Source: Actinomycetota bacterium (lineage in GTDB: Bacteria > Actinomycetota > Aquicultoria > Aquicultorales > Aquicultoraceae). Taken from it: a stretch of DNA of 53,646 nt. The position numbers and the translations under genes are program-made. The notes beneath the pieces were generated by a model, which was given only the letters and a program-made list of their open reading frames with translations, did no database searches and was not told where the DNA came from. Below are positions 1-9,110 of this stretch, piece after piece (within the stretch, counting starts at the first letter, position 1; each line of letters starts with the position of its first letter). The stretch spans positions 1 through 53,646 of the forward strand of contig JAGXSZ010000008.1 in the NCBI GenBank assembly GCA_018333515.1, written 5' to 3'.

Positions 1-573
<573 letters not shown>

Positions 574-752
574 ATTGTGTGCGGCCACAAGAACCGCAAA
601 CTTATTCTTAAAGAGCCTGAAAGCTCGTTAAAAAACATGTAAACTTGTCGCTCGCTTATCCCAGGAGTTTGCACCCCCGCGAAAGCGAGCTGACGGGTAT
701 CACGCTTAAAAGCGTGATGTGTTAATTCATCTTTACCTTACTGGCATTTCCA

Positions 753-774
753 CTGTTCAGTTTTCAAAGACCAA
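753..774 (-). promoter_or_regulatory. rrn leader boxA-like antitermination element
   Basis: The minus strand reads GGTCTTTGAAAACTGAACAG. It lies between the last rrn promoter and the 16S 5' end. The core GTCTTTGAAA matches boxA elements that recruit NusB/S10 to rRNA leaders. The assignment rests on motif and position. Confidence 0.6.
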
Positions 775-793
775 GAAGTCAACAACAGACGGT

Positions 794-822
794 ACTTTAC
801 CACGCTGTTTTTCGCGTGTCAA
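794..822 (-). promoter_or_regulatory. rrn promoter P3 (proximal)
   Basis: Minus strand: -35 TTGACA (817-822), 17-bp spacer, -10 TAAAGT (794-799). It is the nearest of three tandem promoters facing the 16S gene. All three share GTGG immediately upstream of the -10. Confidence 0.8.
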
Positions 823-1005
823 CCATCCTTAGACAAAAAAATTCGCTGTGGAGTTTTTATCTCACACAGCGACAAGTAAAACCACATGGTTGCTTTTGCA
901 ACCTTGCTAAGGTTCTCTACACTTGTCGCCTCCGAGATAAATTGTAAGCAATATCCCACAACTCCACGGACAAATAATATTGCCTGCCGCACCGGCAGCA
1001 TAAAT

Positions 1006-1034
1006 ACTATACCACCGGGCACACTTGATGTCAA
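1006..1034 (-). promoter_or_regulatory. rrn promoter P2
   Basis: Minus strand: -35 TTGACA (1029-1034), 17-bp spacer ending GGTGG, -10 TATAGT (1006-1011). It is a near-consensus sigma70 promoter facing the 16S gene. Confidence 0.8.
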
Positions 1035-1102
1035 TCGATTCGCTCCGAATTATTGACCCGTTTCGAACCTTTTTTCGCGTGCCCTACGGCCTTGCATAGA
1101 GT

Positions 1103-1130
1103 ACTTTACCACGTCCAGATTAATAGTCAA
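1103..1130 (-). promoter_or_regulatory. rrn promoter P1 (distal)
   Basis: Minus strand: -35 TTGACT (1125-1130), 16-bp spacer ending CGTGG, -10 TAAAGT (1103-1108). The GTGGTAAAGTAC block is identical to that of P3, which supports a duplicated rrn promoter. I see no real gene in the rest of 574-1333; the short open frames there have no RBS. Confidence 0.7.
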
Positions 1131-1333
1131 GTACCCTCTCGCAAAAACTTACGGAATGCCGCAAATAAAGTGTTTAGCCAAACCGGGAGGCTGTGTGCCC
1201 AGAGAGGCGCACTCGATTACTATCGGCGCGAAGTCGCGCAGTATTTAGCAGAATTTACCAGGATATTTTATCGGTGGGCTTCAGACGCACGGAATGATTT
1301 GTGCGCACGGCGCCCATTAATAGTTATACGCAT

Positions 1334-2587
1334 TTAGACGCTAACTTTTGCGATACGCCGCTTGCCTGCCTGAAGGATGTCTCCACTCTTAGGTGAGACT
1401 TCGAGGTTGGGGTCGGTGATTTGCTCGTCGTTGTACTTGACGGCGCCGCCTTCGATGAGCCGACGGGCTTCGCCGTTGCTCTTCGCAAAACCCGCCGTGG
1501 TCAGGAGCTTGACTATCCATACGCCTCCGCCATCGGCTAGCATGTCGGATGTGACCAAAAGCTCGGGGATATCGGCGCCGATTGCGGCAAGGCGCTCAGC
1601 CGCCGTCGCCCCTTCTACCTTCTTAAACTTGGCGTCGAAGATGCCCTCGGCCTCCTCGGCCGCGTCAGGCGAGTGGTAGAGCGCGATAATCTCTTTAGCT
1701 AAACGCCTCTTTATAGCATTGGGATGGAGCGACCCGTCCGCGAGCGCATTCTCGAGCGCGTCGACCTCGTCGCGAGAGAGGTCGGTGCAGAGGCGGTAGT
1801 AGCGGACCATCACGTTATCGGGAATAGACATCAACTTGCCGAACTGCTCGTCGGGGGCCTCGGTGAGGCCGATGTAATTACCCTTGGATTTGCTCATGCG
1901 CACAACGCCGTCGGTTCCTTCGAGTATCGGCATGGTGATGACCGCTTGCGGTTCCTGCTCCGCCCAGCGCTGAAGGTCGCGCCCGGCTAGCATGTTGAAC
2001 TTCTGGTCGGTGCCGCCTATCTCGACATCGCTCTCGAGTTCGACCGAATCATAGCCCTGCATAACGGGATAGAGTAACTCGTGGAGGCTGATTGGCGCCT
2101 GTGTGGAAAAGCGCTTCGAGAAGTCGTCGCGTTCGAGCATGCGCGCCACCGTAAACTGCGCGCAAACCTTAAGCACCCTGTCAAAGGGCATCGTTGCGAA
2201 CCAGCGGCCGTTGTAGTCGAGGATGGTCTTGTCGCGGTCGAGAATCCTGAAAGCTTGGCTTGTGTAGGTCTTCGCGTTTTCATCGATGACCTCGGGTGAG
2301 AGCTGCGGCCTGGTCGACGAGCGCTCTGTGGGGTCGCCTACTCGCGCGGTGTAGTCGCCGATGAGAAGTTGGACGGTGTGGCCCAGCTCTTGGAACTGGC
2401 GAAGCTTGCGCAGGGTGACGGCATGGCCGAGGTGAAGGTCGGGTGCGGTGGGGTCGACACCGTATTTTATCTTAAGCGGTATGTTCGTCTCGATGGCCCG
2501 CGCCAACTTGGCTTTGAACTCATCGAGCGGGACTATCTCCTCCGCGCCGTCTTCTATTATATAGAGCTGTTCCTCAACCGATTTCAT
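1334..2587 (-). CDS. tyrS: tyrosyl-tRNA synthetase
   Basis: TyrS charges tRNA-Tyr with tyrosine in the cytoplasm. The 417-residue product has the class I signature region DPTAPDLHLGHAV in the N-terminal third, the KMSKS-type loop VRMSKSKGN near the middle, and a C-terminal S4-like RNA-binding domain (LTTAGFAKSNGEARRLIEGG). The length is normal for the family. I chose the ATG at 2587, which has a G-rich Shine-Dalgarno just upstream; an in-frame GTG at 2599 is the alternative. It reads toward the 16S gene. I looked for a T-box leader upstream (2588-3035) and found none; that gap holds an intron-like scar instead. A tRNA-Tyr gene lies 22 kb away. Confidence 0.96.
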   Translation of the reverse strand: MKSVEEQLYIIEDGAEEIVPLDEFKAKLARAIETNIPLKIKYGVDPTAPDLHLGHAVTLRKLRQFQELGHTVQLLIGDYTARVGDPTERSSTRPQLSPEVIDENAKTYTSQAFRILDRDKTILDYNGRWFATMPFDRVLKVCAQFTVARMLERDDFSKRFSTQAPISLHELLYPVMQGYDSVELESDVEIGGTDQKFNMLAGRDLQRWAEQEPQAVITMPILEGTDGVVRMSKSKGNYIGLTEAPDEQFGKLMSIPDNVMVRYYRLCTDLSRDEVDALENALADGSLHPNAIKRRLAKEIIALYHSPDAAEEAEGIFDAKFKKVEGATAAERLAAIGADIPELLVTSDMLADGGGVWIVKLLTTAGFAKSNGEARRLIEGGAVKYNDEQITDPNLEVSPKSGDILQAGKRRIAKVSV

Positions 2588-2643
2588 CCCAACCCCCACG
2601 CACGCGAATCACTATTTATATGCATATGCAATTAAAACATAAG

Positions 2644-2704
2644 AAATCGTACCACCTGTTTTTGGATATGTCCAGCTCACGCATGATAGTTTAGAGCAAA
2701 TACT
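2644..2704. repeat. direct repeat copy A (about 60 bp)
   Basis: This stretch, with core ACCACCTGTTTTTGGATATG, recurs at 3764-3822 in the same orientation with a few mismatches and small indels. The two copies flank the intron-like scar and the small exported-protein genes, so the intervening 1.1 kb may have arrived or been duplicated as a unit. No transposase is visible. Confidence 0.7.
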
Positions 2705-2945
2705 GACCGGGGTGTACCGAACTTCGACAGTTAGTAGACAAACGTCGCCCCAAACAGGGCATTATTAAGCAAGGTTACCCGTCTTACGAGCCAACCTCGG
2801 TTCGCTTCGCGCTATGTTCCAAGTTTCCCCTTGAGGCTTCCTTCAGACCCCACCGTTGCCAGTGGCGCCCTTGCCCTCAGGTTGTCTTCCCACTAGTGAG
2901 GCGAGAGGGTTTCTTTCGACTCATCGGCGTTGACAGACATGCCGG
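2690..2945 (-). mobile_element. group II intron domain I-like fragment (scar)
   Basis: On the minus strand the segment contains motifs usual in bacterial group II intron 5' halves: AAACCCTCTC, a later GGGAAGACAACCTGAGGG, then GGGTCTGAAGGAAGCC, GGAACA and GAACCGAGG. No maturase/reverse transcriptase frame and no domain V are visible, so this is at most a truncated remnant. The call is by motif memory only. Confidence 0.45.
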
Positions 2946-2963
2946 CGCGACGGCGGCACTTAA

Positions 2964-2990
2964 GAGTGAGGGAGAAAATCTCCCTCACTC
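2964..2990. terminator. terminator-like hairpin after the 45-aa peptide gene
   Basis: A perfect 12-bp stem (GAGTGAGGGAGA with TCTCCCTCACTC) has a 3-nt loop. It lies 46 bp beyond the stop of the minus-strand gene at 3036-3173. There is no clear U-tract, so termination is inferred. Confidence 0.5.
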
Positions 2991-3035
2991 GAATGAAAAC
3001 CCAATGGTCTATTATGCAGGAAACAAAAATATAGT

Positions 3036-3173
3036 TTATTTCTTTGCAGAGTTGTTCTGCACTTTATTGTACCAAACACCGCTATCAACATAGACGACAG
3101 CAAAGGCGCTTGCTGGTAGCGTAGCTACTAGGGTTGCGATTAGCAAAGCAAATAGAATCATCCTTTTCATCAT
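3036..3173 (-). CDS. 45-residue secreted peptide, translationally coupled
   Basis: This small gene was read directly from the sequence. Its ATG shares a base with the stop codon of the preceding gene (TAATG), implying coupled translation. The 45-residue product starts MMKR, has a hydrophobic core of about 16 residues (ILFALLIATLVATL) and a signal-peptidase-I site ASAFA. That leaves a 20-residue mature peptide (VVYVDSGVWYNKVQNNSAKK) with two aromatics and a basic end. No family is recognised. Candidate roles are an exported signal, a bacteriocin-like peptide or a cell-wall peptide. A 12-bp hairpin follows the stop. The gene sits between the direct repeats at 2644 and 3764. Confidence 0.6.
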   Translation of the reverse strand: MMKRMILFALLIATLVATLPASAFAVVYVDSGVWYNKVQNNSAKK

Positions 3174-3571
3174 TACTTTACCACCTCCACTGCCTTGTCC
3201 TTGTCCTTGATGCCTGCTTCTTCCAAGAATTTCTTAGCGGGATCATCATGCACTTTCTTACCATCAACCTCAACTAGAACATAGTTGCCATCTTTATCCT
3301 TATACATACCGATAGATTTTTTAGCGCTTTTTGCAAGTGCCTTATCCTCTGGAGATAACTTTTCAATGCGTTCTGCAAGTGGCTCTACTGCATAGCTGCC
3401 GGTTGCGGCATCTGGTTGCGTTGGCAGTACTATTCTTTCTGTTGCACTTACGCTTACTTTTTGCTCTTTGGCTTGGGTGAACACTCCGTGTTTACCTTGC
3501 ACAAGGGCAAACACGCCAACGATAACTACAATTACTACTACTACGCCCACAAAGACTCTAACCCTTTTCAT
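3173..3571 (-). CDS. membrane-anchored or exported small protein, unknown function
   Basis: The 132-residue product begins with basic residues, then a strong hydrophobic segment (about residues 7-24, VVVVIVVIVGVFALV) acting as a signal anchor, then a hydrophilic extracytoplasmic part rich in Lys, Asp and Glu. A segment near residues 85-105 (GMYKDKDGNYVLVEVDGKK) looks like a beta-hairpin. The RBS AAGGAGG lies just upstream of the ATG. It is the first gene of a two-gene unit with the 45-residue peptide. No Cys and no catalytic motif are seen. I do not recognise the family. Confidence 0.7.
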   Translation of the reverse strand: MKRVRVFVGVVVVIVVIVGVFALVQGKHGVFTQAKEQKVSVSATERIVLPTQPDAATGSYAVEPLAERIEKLSPEDKALAKSAKKSIGMYKDKDGNYVLVEVDGKKVHDDPAKKFLEEAGIKDKDKAVEVVK

Positions 3572-3611
3572 GCCGCCTCCTTACCTAATTTGGTATCCAA
3601 AACACACCTGC

Positions 3612-3695
3612 TTAGTCTTTAATAACAGAGTATTTGTTTTTATATAGTACAAGCTCGATTATCTCTTTTTGCCTACGCGTTAATGGATGAGACAT
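3612..3695 (-). other. possible 27-codon leader or truncated HTH reading frame
   Basis: An ATG-TAA frame of 27 codons lies 40 bp upstream of the exported-protein gene. Its product, MSHPLTRRQKEIIELVLYKN and seven more residues, resembles the first helix of LexA/LuxR-type HTH domains (LTxRQKEIxxL) but stops early. No convincing RBS is visible. It may be a remnant of a regulator. Confidence 0.25.
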
Positions 3696-3763
3696 AATAT
3701 TAATGCTATCACAACCTACAAACCTACGTCACTTCCTTGACTTATGCGGTGATAAAACACAGA

Positions 3764-3822
3764 AAATCGCACCACCTGTTTTTTTGGATATGTCCAGCTC
3801 ACGGTAGTTTAGAGTAATTACT
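3764..3822. repeat. direct repeat copy B (about 60 bp)
   Basis: Second copy of the repeat at 2644-2704, with shared blocks CACCACCTGTTTTT, GGATATGTCCAGCTCACG and TAGTTTAGAG. It ends about 110 bp before the PBP1 gene, so it may include part of that gene's upstream region. Confidence 0.7.
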
Positions 3823-3934
3823 GCCTAAGCGTGTCCTTCGCGGGCTTCAATCGCCCCAGAATCCTAGCCCCTGAGCAATCCCGTTATGTTATAATCCAGC
3901 AAGGTAAAGCATAAAGCACAATGCCGGTGGAGTA

Positions 3935-6364
3935 ATGTCTCGATCGAGAATCAAAAGAGCGAAGAAGCGCACTCATCGCAAGCGTAAGGCCCACATCATC
4001 GTAGCGCTCGCCGTATTGACTATAATCCCGATAATCCTGGTGAGCCTCGGAGGCCTGGTCGCCGCGGCGGCGGTCTTTACCAACCTCCCAAAGATCAACA
4101 ACCTCGGCGAAGTCCAGGACTGGCAGACTACTAAGGTGTACGCGGCGGACGGGACGCTCCTCACCAACCTCTATTACGAGCAGGATCGTGTAAGCATACC
4201 CCTCTCCGAAATCCCGATCCACATGCAGCAGGCCGTAATCGCCATCGAGGACGAGCGGTTTTACAAGCATAAAGGGTATGACCCGGAAGCCATCGGACGC
4301 GCGTTTTTTACGAACCTGTCGAGCGGACAGCTCCTCGAAGGGGCAAGCACTATAACGCAACAATATATTAAGAACACTGCTATCAGCCGCGAGAAGACCT
4401 TCGACCGCAAAATTAAGGAGGCCTACCTCGCGTACCAGCTCGAAGAGAAATATACGAAAGAGCAGATACTGGAGAAGTATCTCAACACTATATACTTCGG
4501 CCATAGCTGGTATGGGGTCGAGACGGCGTCGCTCAATTATTTCGGCAAGAAGGCCAAAGACCTGACACTAGTCGAAACCTCGCTCCTCGCCGGCATAATC
4601 AAGTCCCCGAACAGATTCTCGCCGTACTCGAAACCGGTCGAGGCAAAGGCACGCCGCGACCTCGTCCTGGCGCAGATGGCGCGCCTTAAGTTCATCCCGA
4701 GCGAACAGTACGAACAAGCCACGAAAACGCCGATGCAAGTCAAGCCGATAAGCAAACCATCGACGGTCGCGCCATACTTCGTCGAAGACGTCAAGCAGCG
4801 GCTCATCAAGGAATACGGGGCCAACATCGTCTTCAAAGGCGGCTTGCGCGTCTACACGACCATCGATTTGAAGATGCAGAAACACGCCGAAAACGCCGCA
4901 TGGTCTATCCTGAACAGGCCGACGGACCCATCGGTCGCGCTGGTGGCGATAGAGCCGAAAACAGGCTATGTGCGGGCGATGGTGGGCGGAAAGAACTTCG
5001 AAGAGAGCAAGGTCAACCTGGCATTGCGCCGCCGTCAGCCCGGTTCGGCCTTTAAGACATTCGTCTTTGCTTCGGCAATCGAAAACGGTATCTCGCCCTA
5101 CCAAACATACAGCTCATCCCCGGCGCTCATCGACATCCCGGGAAGCACGCCCTGGAAGGTCAACAACTACGTCGAAGGAAGCGGCGGACCGCCTATGAAT
5201 ATCCAAGAAGGACTGGTCAAATCGGTAAACACCGTATACGCGAGACTAATTATGGACGTAGGTGCGGAAAACGTCGTGGAGACCGCGCGAAAAATGGGCA
5301 TCTCCAGCCAACTCAACCCGAACCCGGCGATAGCGCTCGGGGGGCTAACCCACGGGGCAACGCCGCTCGATATGGCGAGCGCGTACGGGACGCTGGCCGA
5401 CGGCGGCAAACACACAAAGCCGATATCGATCATCAAAATAACAGACGCGACCGGAAACGTCATAGCAGAGACAAAACCCAAGCCGGAGCAGGTCATAAAC
5501 GAGGCTACCGCCTTCCTGGTAACCGATGTTCTGGAAGACGTCTTGCGCAGGGGCACGGGAACCCGCGCGAGGATAAGCAGGCCGGCCGCGGGCAAGACGG
5601 GGACCGGCCAGGAATATAGGGATGCCTGGTTCTGCGGTTACACGCCCGACCTTTCGGTTGCCGTATGGGTGGGATATCCCAAGGGCCAGATATCGATGAA
5701 GAACGTCCACGGGATACGCGTTTCGGGAGGCTCCTTCCCCGCGCAGATATGGGGCAAGTTCATGTCGAGCGCCCTTAAGGATAGGCCGTACTCGAACTTC
5801 ACCAAGCCTAAGGGCGGTATCGATTATACGAGCGTCTGTTCCGAAACCGGCTTGCTCGCCAATAGATACTGCCCGGATATCGAGAAGCGACCGTTCCTAA
5901 GCGAAAAAACGCCGAAAAAGAAGTGCGATAAACACGCCAAACCGAGCATTACGGAGATACCGAATGTCGTCGGCCTCAGCGAGAAAGAGGCCGTGGAGCG
6001 CCTTGAAAAAATACACTTCGGCTACGCGGTCATGTATGCTGTCGACAACCACGCGCCGCGCGGCATGGTCGCGAGCCAGACACCGGCGGGCGGCGAACGG
6101 GCGCGCCAGGGCGCCACAATTCAGATTGTCGTGAGCGCGGGTTCGACCGAGCAGAAGATAAACGTTCCTGATTTGGTGGGGCTGGACGAGGAGCAAGCCA
6201 GGGATAAGTTGCAGAAGGTCGGCTTGAAGGCTATCGATATCACCGCGACACCCTTTATAGAGGCGAAGGACAAACGCGACAAGGTCATCTACCATAACCC
6301 GGCGGTCGGCACCGAACTCGAATACGGCCAGTCGGTGACGATTTACATCAACAGGAAGCGTTAA
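3935..6364 (+). CDS. mrcA: bifunctional class A penicillin-binding protein (PBP1) with two PASTA domains
   Basis: This enzyme polymerises and crosslinks peptidoglycan at the outer face of the membrane. The 809-residue product has a basic cytoplasmic tail, a TM segment (about 20-47), a GT51 glycosyltransferase domain (EDERFY at 105-110), and a transpeptidase with SAFK (catalytic Ser371, Lys374), SVN (Ser430) and KTG (Lys554). Two PASTA domains follow (about 665-735 and 740-807), with typical PNVVGLSEKEA and PDLVGLDEEQA starts. PASTA-bearing PBP1 is usual in Actinobacteria and Firmicutes. The ATG follows GGTGGAG. It is transcribed alone, divergent from the small exported-protein cassette. The symbol follows family convention; ponA is the alternative name. 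Confidence 0.95.
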   Translation: MSRSRIKRAKKRTHRKRKAHIIVALAVLTIIPIILVSLGGLVAAAAVFTNLPKINNLGEVQDWQTTKVYAADGTLLTNLYYEQDRVSIPLSEIPIHMQQAVIAIEDERFYKHKGYDPEAIGRAFFTNLSSGQLLEGASTITQQYIKNTAISREKTFDRKIKEAYLAYQLEEKYTKEQILEKYLNTIYFGHSWYGVETASLNYFGKKAKDLTLVETSLLAGIIKSPNRFSPYSKPVEAKARRDLVLAQMARLKFIPSEQYEQATKTPMQVKPISKPSTVAPYFVEDVKQRLIKEYGANIVFKGGLRVYTTIDLKMQKHAENAAWSILNRPTDPSVALVAIEPKTGYVRAMVGGKNFEESKVNLALRRRQPGSAFKTFVFASAIENGISPYQTYSSSPALIDIPGSTPWKVNNYVEGSGGPPMNIQEGLVKSVNTVYARLIMDVGAENVVETARKMGISSQLNPNPAIALGGLTHGATPLDMASAYGTLADGGKHTKPISIIKITDATGNVIAETKPKPEQVINEATAFLVTDVLEDVLRRGTGTRARISRPAAGKTGTGQEYRDAWFCGYTPDLSVAVWVGYPKGQISMKNVHGIRVSGGSFPAQIWGKFMSSALKDRPYSNFTKPKGGIDYTSVCSETGLLANRYCPDIEKRPFLSEKTPKKKCDKHAKPSITEIPNVVGLSEKEAVERLEKIHFGYAVMYAVDNHAPRGMVASQTPAGGERARQGATIQIVVSAGSTEQKINVPDLVGLDEEQARDKLQKVGLKAIDITATPFIEAKDKRDKVIYHNPAVGTELEYGQSVTIYINRKR

Positions 6365-6390
6365 GGACTCCGCTGAAGACCGATAGTTTA

Positions 6391-6413
6391 TTTCAGGGCT
6401 AAGGCCCTGAAAG
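6391..6413. terminator. hairpin after the PBP1 gene
   Basis: An inverted repeat TTTCAGGGC/GCCCTGAAA with a short loop lies 27 bp past the PBP1 stop. A similar CAGGGC-TTTA-GCCCTG hairpin recurs at 19452-19467, so this may be a genome-wide intergenic hairpin used as a terminator. Confidence 0.45.
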
Positions 6414-6486
6414 CGAGCGCAGAGACGAGACCTAAGCTACGAGAGACCCCGGAGCCGCAAACGGCCCTTTACCACTCAATCGCCCG

Positions 6487-7518
6487 TTAGAAGAGCTGGT
6501 TCTCGCTCGATTGACCGGCGGCATTTGAATTCTCAAGCCCTAAATGCCGGCAGGCACGCTCGGTGGCAACGCGGCCGCGCGGTGTGCGCTGGATGAACCC
6601 GAGCTGCAAGAGATACGGCTCGTAGACATCCTCCAGCGTCTCGGTCTCCTCGCCGATAGACGCGGCGAGCGTGTTTAAGCCCACCGGGGCGCCGGCGAAC
6701 TTCTCGATGAGAGTATGGAGTATCTGGCGGTCGGTCCGGTCGAGGCCGAACTCATCTACCTCCAAGAACGCGAGCGCCTTGTCGGCGATATCTTTGGTTA
6801 TGTGGCCGTCACCCTTCACCTGCGCGTAATCGCGGACCCGTTTTAGGAGCCGGTTGGCGACGCGCGGCGTTCCCCGCGAGCGCCGCGCGACCTCTAGCGC
6901 TCCGGCGGAATCGATGGCGACATCCAAAATCGCCGCCGAGCGCTTGATTATCTCATCCAACTCATCGTTTGCATAGTAGTCGAAACGACAGTTTACGCCG
7001 AAGCGGTCTCTCAGCGGTGAGGTTATCAAACCCTGCCTCGTCGTCGCGCCGACCATGGTGAAATGGGGCAGCTCCAGGCGGAGCGAGCGCGCCGACGGGC
7101 CTTTTCCGATGATGATATCAAGTTCGAAGTCCTCCATCGCCGGGTAGAGTATCTCCTCGACCTGGCGGTGCAGACGGTGTATCTCGTCGATGAAGAGCAC
7201 ATCGCTTGGCTGCAAGTTAGTAAGGATGGCCGCCAAGTCACCCGCCCGCTCGATTGCCGGCCCCGACGTCACCTTGATTCCGACGCCGAGTTCGTTTGCG
7301 ATGATGCCCGCGAGCGTCGTCTTACCCAAGCCCGGGGGGCCGCTGAGCATAACGTGGTCGAGCGCCTCGCCGCGATTTTTCGCCGCCGCGATAAAGAGGT
7401 CGAGCGAATCTTTGACGCGCGCCTGCCCGATAAACTCATCGAGGCGCTTAGGCCTGAGGGTGCGCTCGTAATCGACGTCTTCTTCGGTAAAGGATGTGCT
7501 GATAATCCGGTCGTCCAT
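6487..7518 (-). CDS. ruvB: Holliday junction branch-migration DNA helicase RuvB
   Basis: RuvB is the AAA+ motor that drives branch migration of Holliday junctions with RuvA. The 343-residue product has Walker [10 protein letters not shown] (60-68), Walker [10 protein letters not shown] (Asp111-Glu112), the sensor/arginine-finger region [18 protein letters not shown], and the C-terminal winged helix ([12 protein letters not shown]...[15 protein letters not shown]). Length is normal. It is the last gene of the minus-strand ruvC-ruvA-ruvB cluster; a gap of 78 bp separates it from ruvA. It begins with ATG after GGGAGC. Confidence 0.98.
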   Translation of the reverse strand: MDDRIISTSFTEEDVDYERTLRPKRLDEFIGQARVKDSLDLFIAAAKNRGEALDHVMLSGPPGLGKTTLAGIIANELGVGIKVTSGPAIERAGDLAAILTNLQPSDVLFIDEIHRLHRQVEEILYPAMEDFELDIIIGKGPSARSLRLELPHFTMVGATTRQGLITSPLRDRFGVNCRFDYYANDELDEIIKRSAAILDVAIDSAGALEVARRSRGTPRVANRLLKRVRDYAQVKGDGHITKDIADKALAFLEVDEFGLDRTDRQILHTLIEKFAGAPVGLNTLAASIGEETETLEDVYEPYLLQLGFIQRTPRGRVATERACRHLGLENSNAAGQSSENQLF

Positions 7519-7596
7519 ATTGCTCCCTATCTATGCGCGCGCGGCTGCCTAATAAAAGACAGCGTTTAGCGGTTATCATATCTTATGTTTTAGATT

Positions 7597-8193
7597 CTAT
7601 GTTTTAGCAAGCCGCTTTAGAGCGTGCTTCACCAACAGCTCGACAGTGACAGCCTCGCCGTCGGGCGCAAACCCGTCCAGAGCTTTGCGAGCCTCCTGCG
7701 ACGAGTATCCGAGGCTCAAAAGCGCCCCGCGCGCCTCGTCAAAGGCCGAACGGTCTTCTTTGGCCACCGCGCCCATCAGACCCGTCTCCGGCAACGTCAG
7801 CTTCTCTCTCAACTCAAGAACGAGGCGCTGCGCGCCTTTCTTCCCGATACCGGGAATCGATGTGATGAGCGCCACGTCCTCGTTTATTATCGCATGTTTG
7901 AGCGAATCGACATCGAAAGCCGAGAGTACCGCAAGCGCGACCTTGGGGCCGATGCCGCTTACCCCTATCAACCTCTCGAAGAATTCGCGCTCGGGCGCGC
8001 TCGCGAACCCGAAGAGCTGGAGCGCGTCTTCGCGCACATGGAGGTAGGTGTATATAAAGACCGGTTCGCCCAGGGACGGCATCGTCGTCAGCGAATTGTT
8101 CGACATCGCGAGCCTGTATCCCACGCCGGCCACGTCCACTTCCACGGAGCCCGAACTCTTGTCTTCGAGCCGTCCCCTAAGAAACGCTATCAT
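7597..8193 (-). CDS. ruvA: Holliday junction DNA-binding protein RuvA
   Basis: RuvA binds four-way junctions as a tetramer and loads RuvB. The 198-residue product begins [12 protein letters not shown], has the OB-fold N-terminus, two HhH motifs ([16 protein letters not shown] and [22 protein letters not shown]), and the C-terminal UBA-like domain that touches RuvB. I chose the ATG at 8193, preceded by GGAG, over a longer open frame upstream because family members start at MI(A/G)xLxG. The start overlaps the 3' end of ruvC by 17 bp, implying coupled translation. Confidence 0.97.
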   Translation of the reverse strand: MIAFLRGRLEDKSSGSVEVDVAGVGYRLAMSNNSLTTMPSLGEPVFIYTYLHVREDALQLFGFASAPEREFFERLIGVSGIGPKVALAVLSAFDVDSLKHAIINEDVALITSIPGIGKKGAQRLVLELREKLTLPETGLMGAVAKEDRSAFDEARGALLSLGYSSQEARKALDGFAPDGEAVTVELLVKHALKRLAKT

Positions 8194-8689
8194 CCGGCAC
8201 TCTCCTGGTAATTTCATTTGCCTTGTGCGAGTGCGCGTGGCAAATCGCCAGCGCCAGCGCGTCGGCGGCATCGTCCGGTTTGGGGATTTCAGTAAGGTTG
8301 AGAATGGCTTTTACCATCTGCTGCACCTGAGCTTTCTCGGCGCGCCCATATCCGACGACCGCCTGTTTGACCTGAAGCGGCGTGTATTCGGCGACCGGCA
8401 GGCCACCATCGGCCGCCACCAGCAAGCAGACCCCGCGCGCCTGACCCACCGCGAGCGCGGTGCGCACATTTACGTTGAAAAAGAGCTGCTCGACGACGAA
8501 ACAATCCGGGCGATGCCTGGCGATAAGGTTCTTCAAGCCGTCGTAGATTTGCTGGAGGCGCACCTCGGCCGCGGTCTTGGCGTCGGTTGCGACGATGCCG
8601 TAACCCTGGACCTTAAAGCGGTTCCCTATGTGTTCTATGACGCCGTAACCGGTAGTGGCGGTTCCCGGGTCAATGGCGAGAATTATCAT
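8177..8689 (-). CDS. ruvC: Holliday junction resolvase RuvC
   Basis: RuvC cuts Holliday junctions symmetrically. The 170-residue product starts [17 protein letters not shown], with the first catalytic Asp at position 7. It carries the [22 protein letters not shown] segment containing the catalytic Glu, and the C-terminal [16 protein letters not shown] with the last acidic residues. It is the first gene of the ruvCAB cluster, reading toward ruvA with a short overlap. The start is the ATG at 8689. Confidence 0.97.
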   Translation of the reverse strand: MIILAIDPGTATTGYGVIEHIGNRFKVQGYGIVATDAKTAAEVRLQQIYDGLKNLIARHRPDCFVVEQLFFNVNVRTALAVGQARGVCLLVAADGGLPVAEYTPLQVKQAVVGYGRAEKAQVQQMVKAILNLTEIPKPDDAADALALAICHAHSHKANEITRRVPDDSVS

Positions 8690-9110
8690 CGTCTGCCCCG
8701 TCTTTGACTATGTTAGGTTTGCATGTTGGACAAAATCTGCTAATGCTTCTTCAATGTTTAATTGTAATGTAAATAGATGGGCGAACATAGCCCGGGAATC
8801 AGTGAGCGAGCCTACGCCCCACTGCTAATGCTCGCAATAACGATTGAGCATTTATGCGAACATCTGTTTGATTGTAGCAAAAAAATAGGTTGGCGCCAAC
8901 GGGGTGGGCTGTTTTTGGGGTTGCCGGTTGTAGGCATTGCAGCGAATCCACGGCGATTAAGAAAGCACCAGCTTCTATATTGGTGCCATTATCTAATAAC
9001 GTCTACATGAACAAACTGTTTGGTTTTAACGCATTGGCGTTACGGTGTCTGGTGTTTTAATTCGCATCAGACGTTAATATTAAAACACTGCAATGAAACA
9101 GCTCAAACCC
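8690..9110. other. intergenic gap, no gene supported
   Basis: About 420 bp between yebC and ruvC. A 77-codon frame on the plus strand has no RBS, atypical composition and no family resemblance. I see no hairpin with a T-tract, no RNA gene and no repeat here. A ruvC promoter presumably lies near 8700-8770 but no clear -35/-10 pair stands out. Confidence 0.5.

Noticed and set aside
819-1337. Two open frames (819-1034 minus, 1053-1337 plus)
   Set aside because: They overlap the rrn promoter region, lack RBS and have no protein-like composition.
2588-3035. Possible T-box riboswitch upstream of tyrS
   Set aside because: No T-box core (AGGGTGGNACCGCG) and no terminator/antiterminator pair is present; the segment looks intron-derived.
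8777-9010. 77-codon plus-strand frame in the yebC-ruvC gap
   Set aside because: No RBS, odd composition and no recognisable domain.
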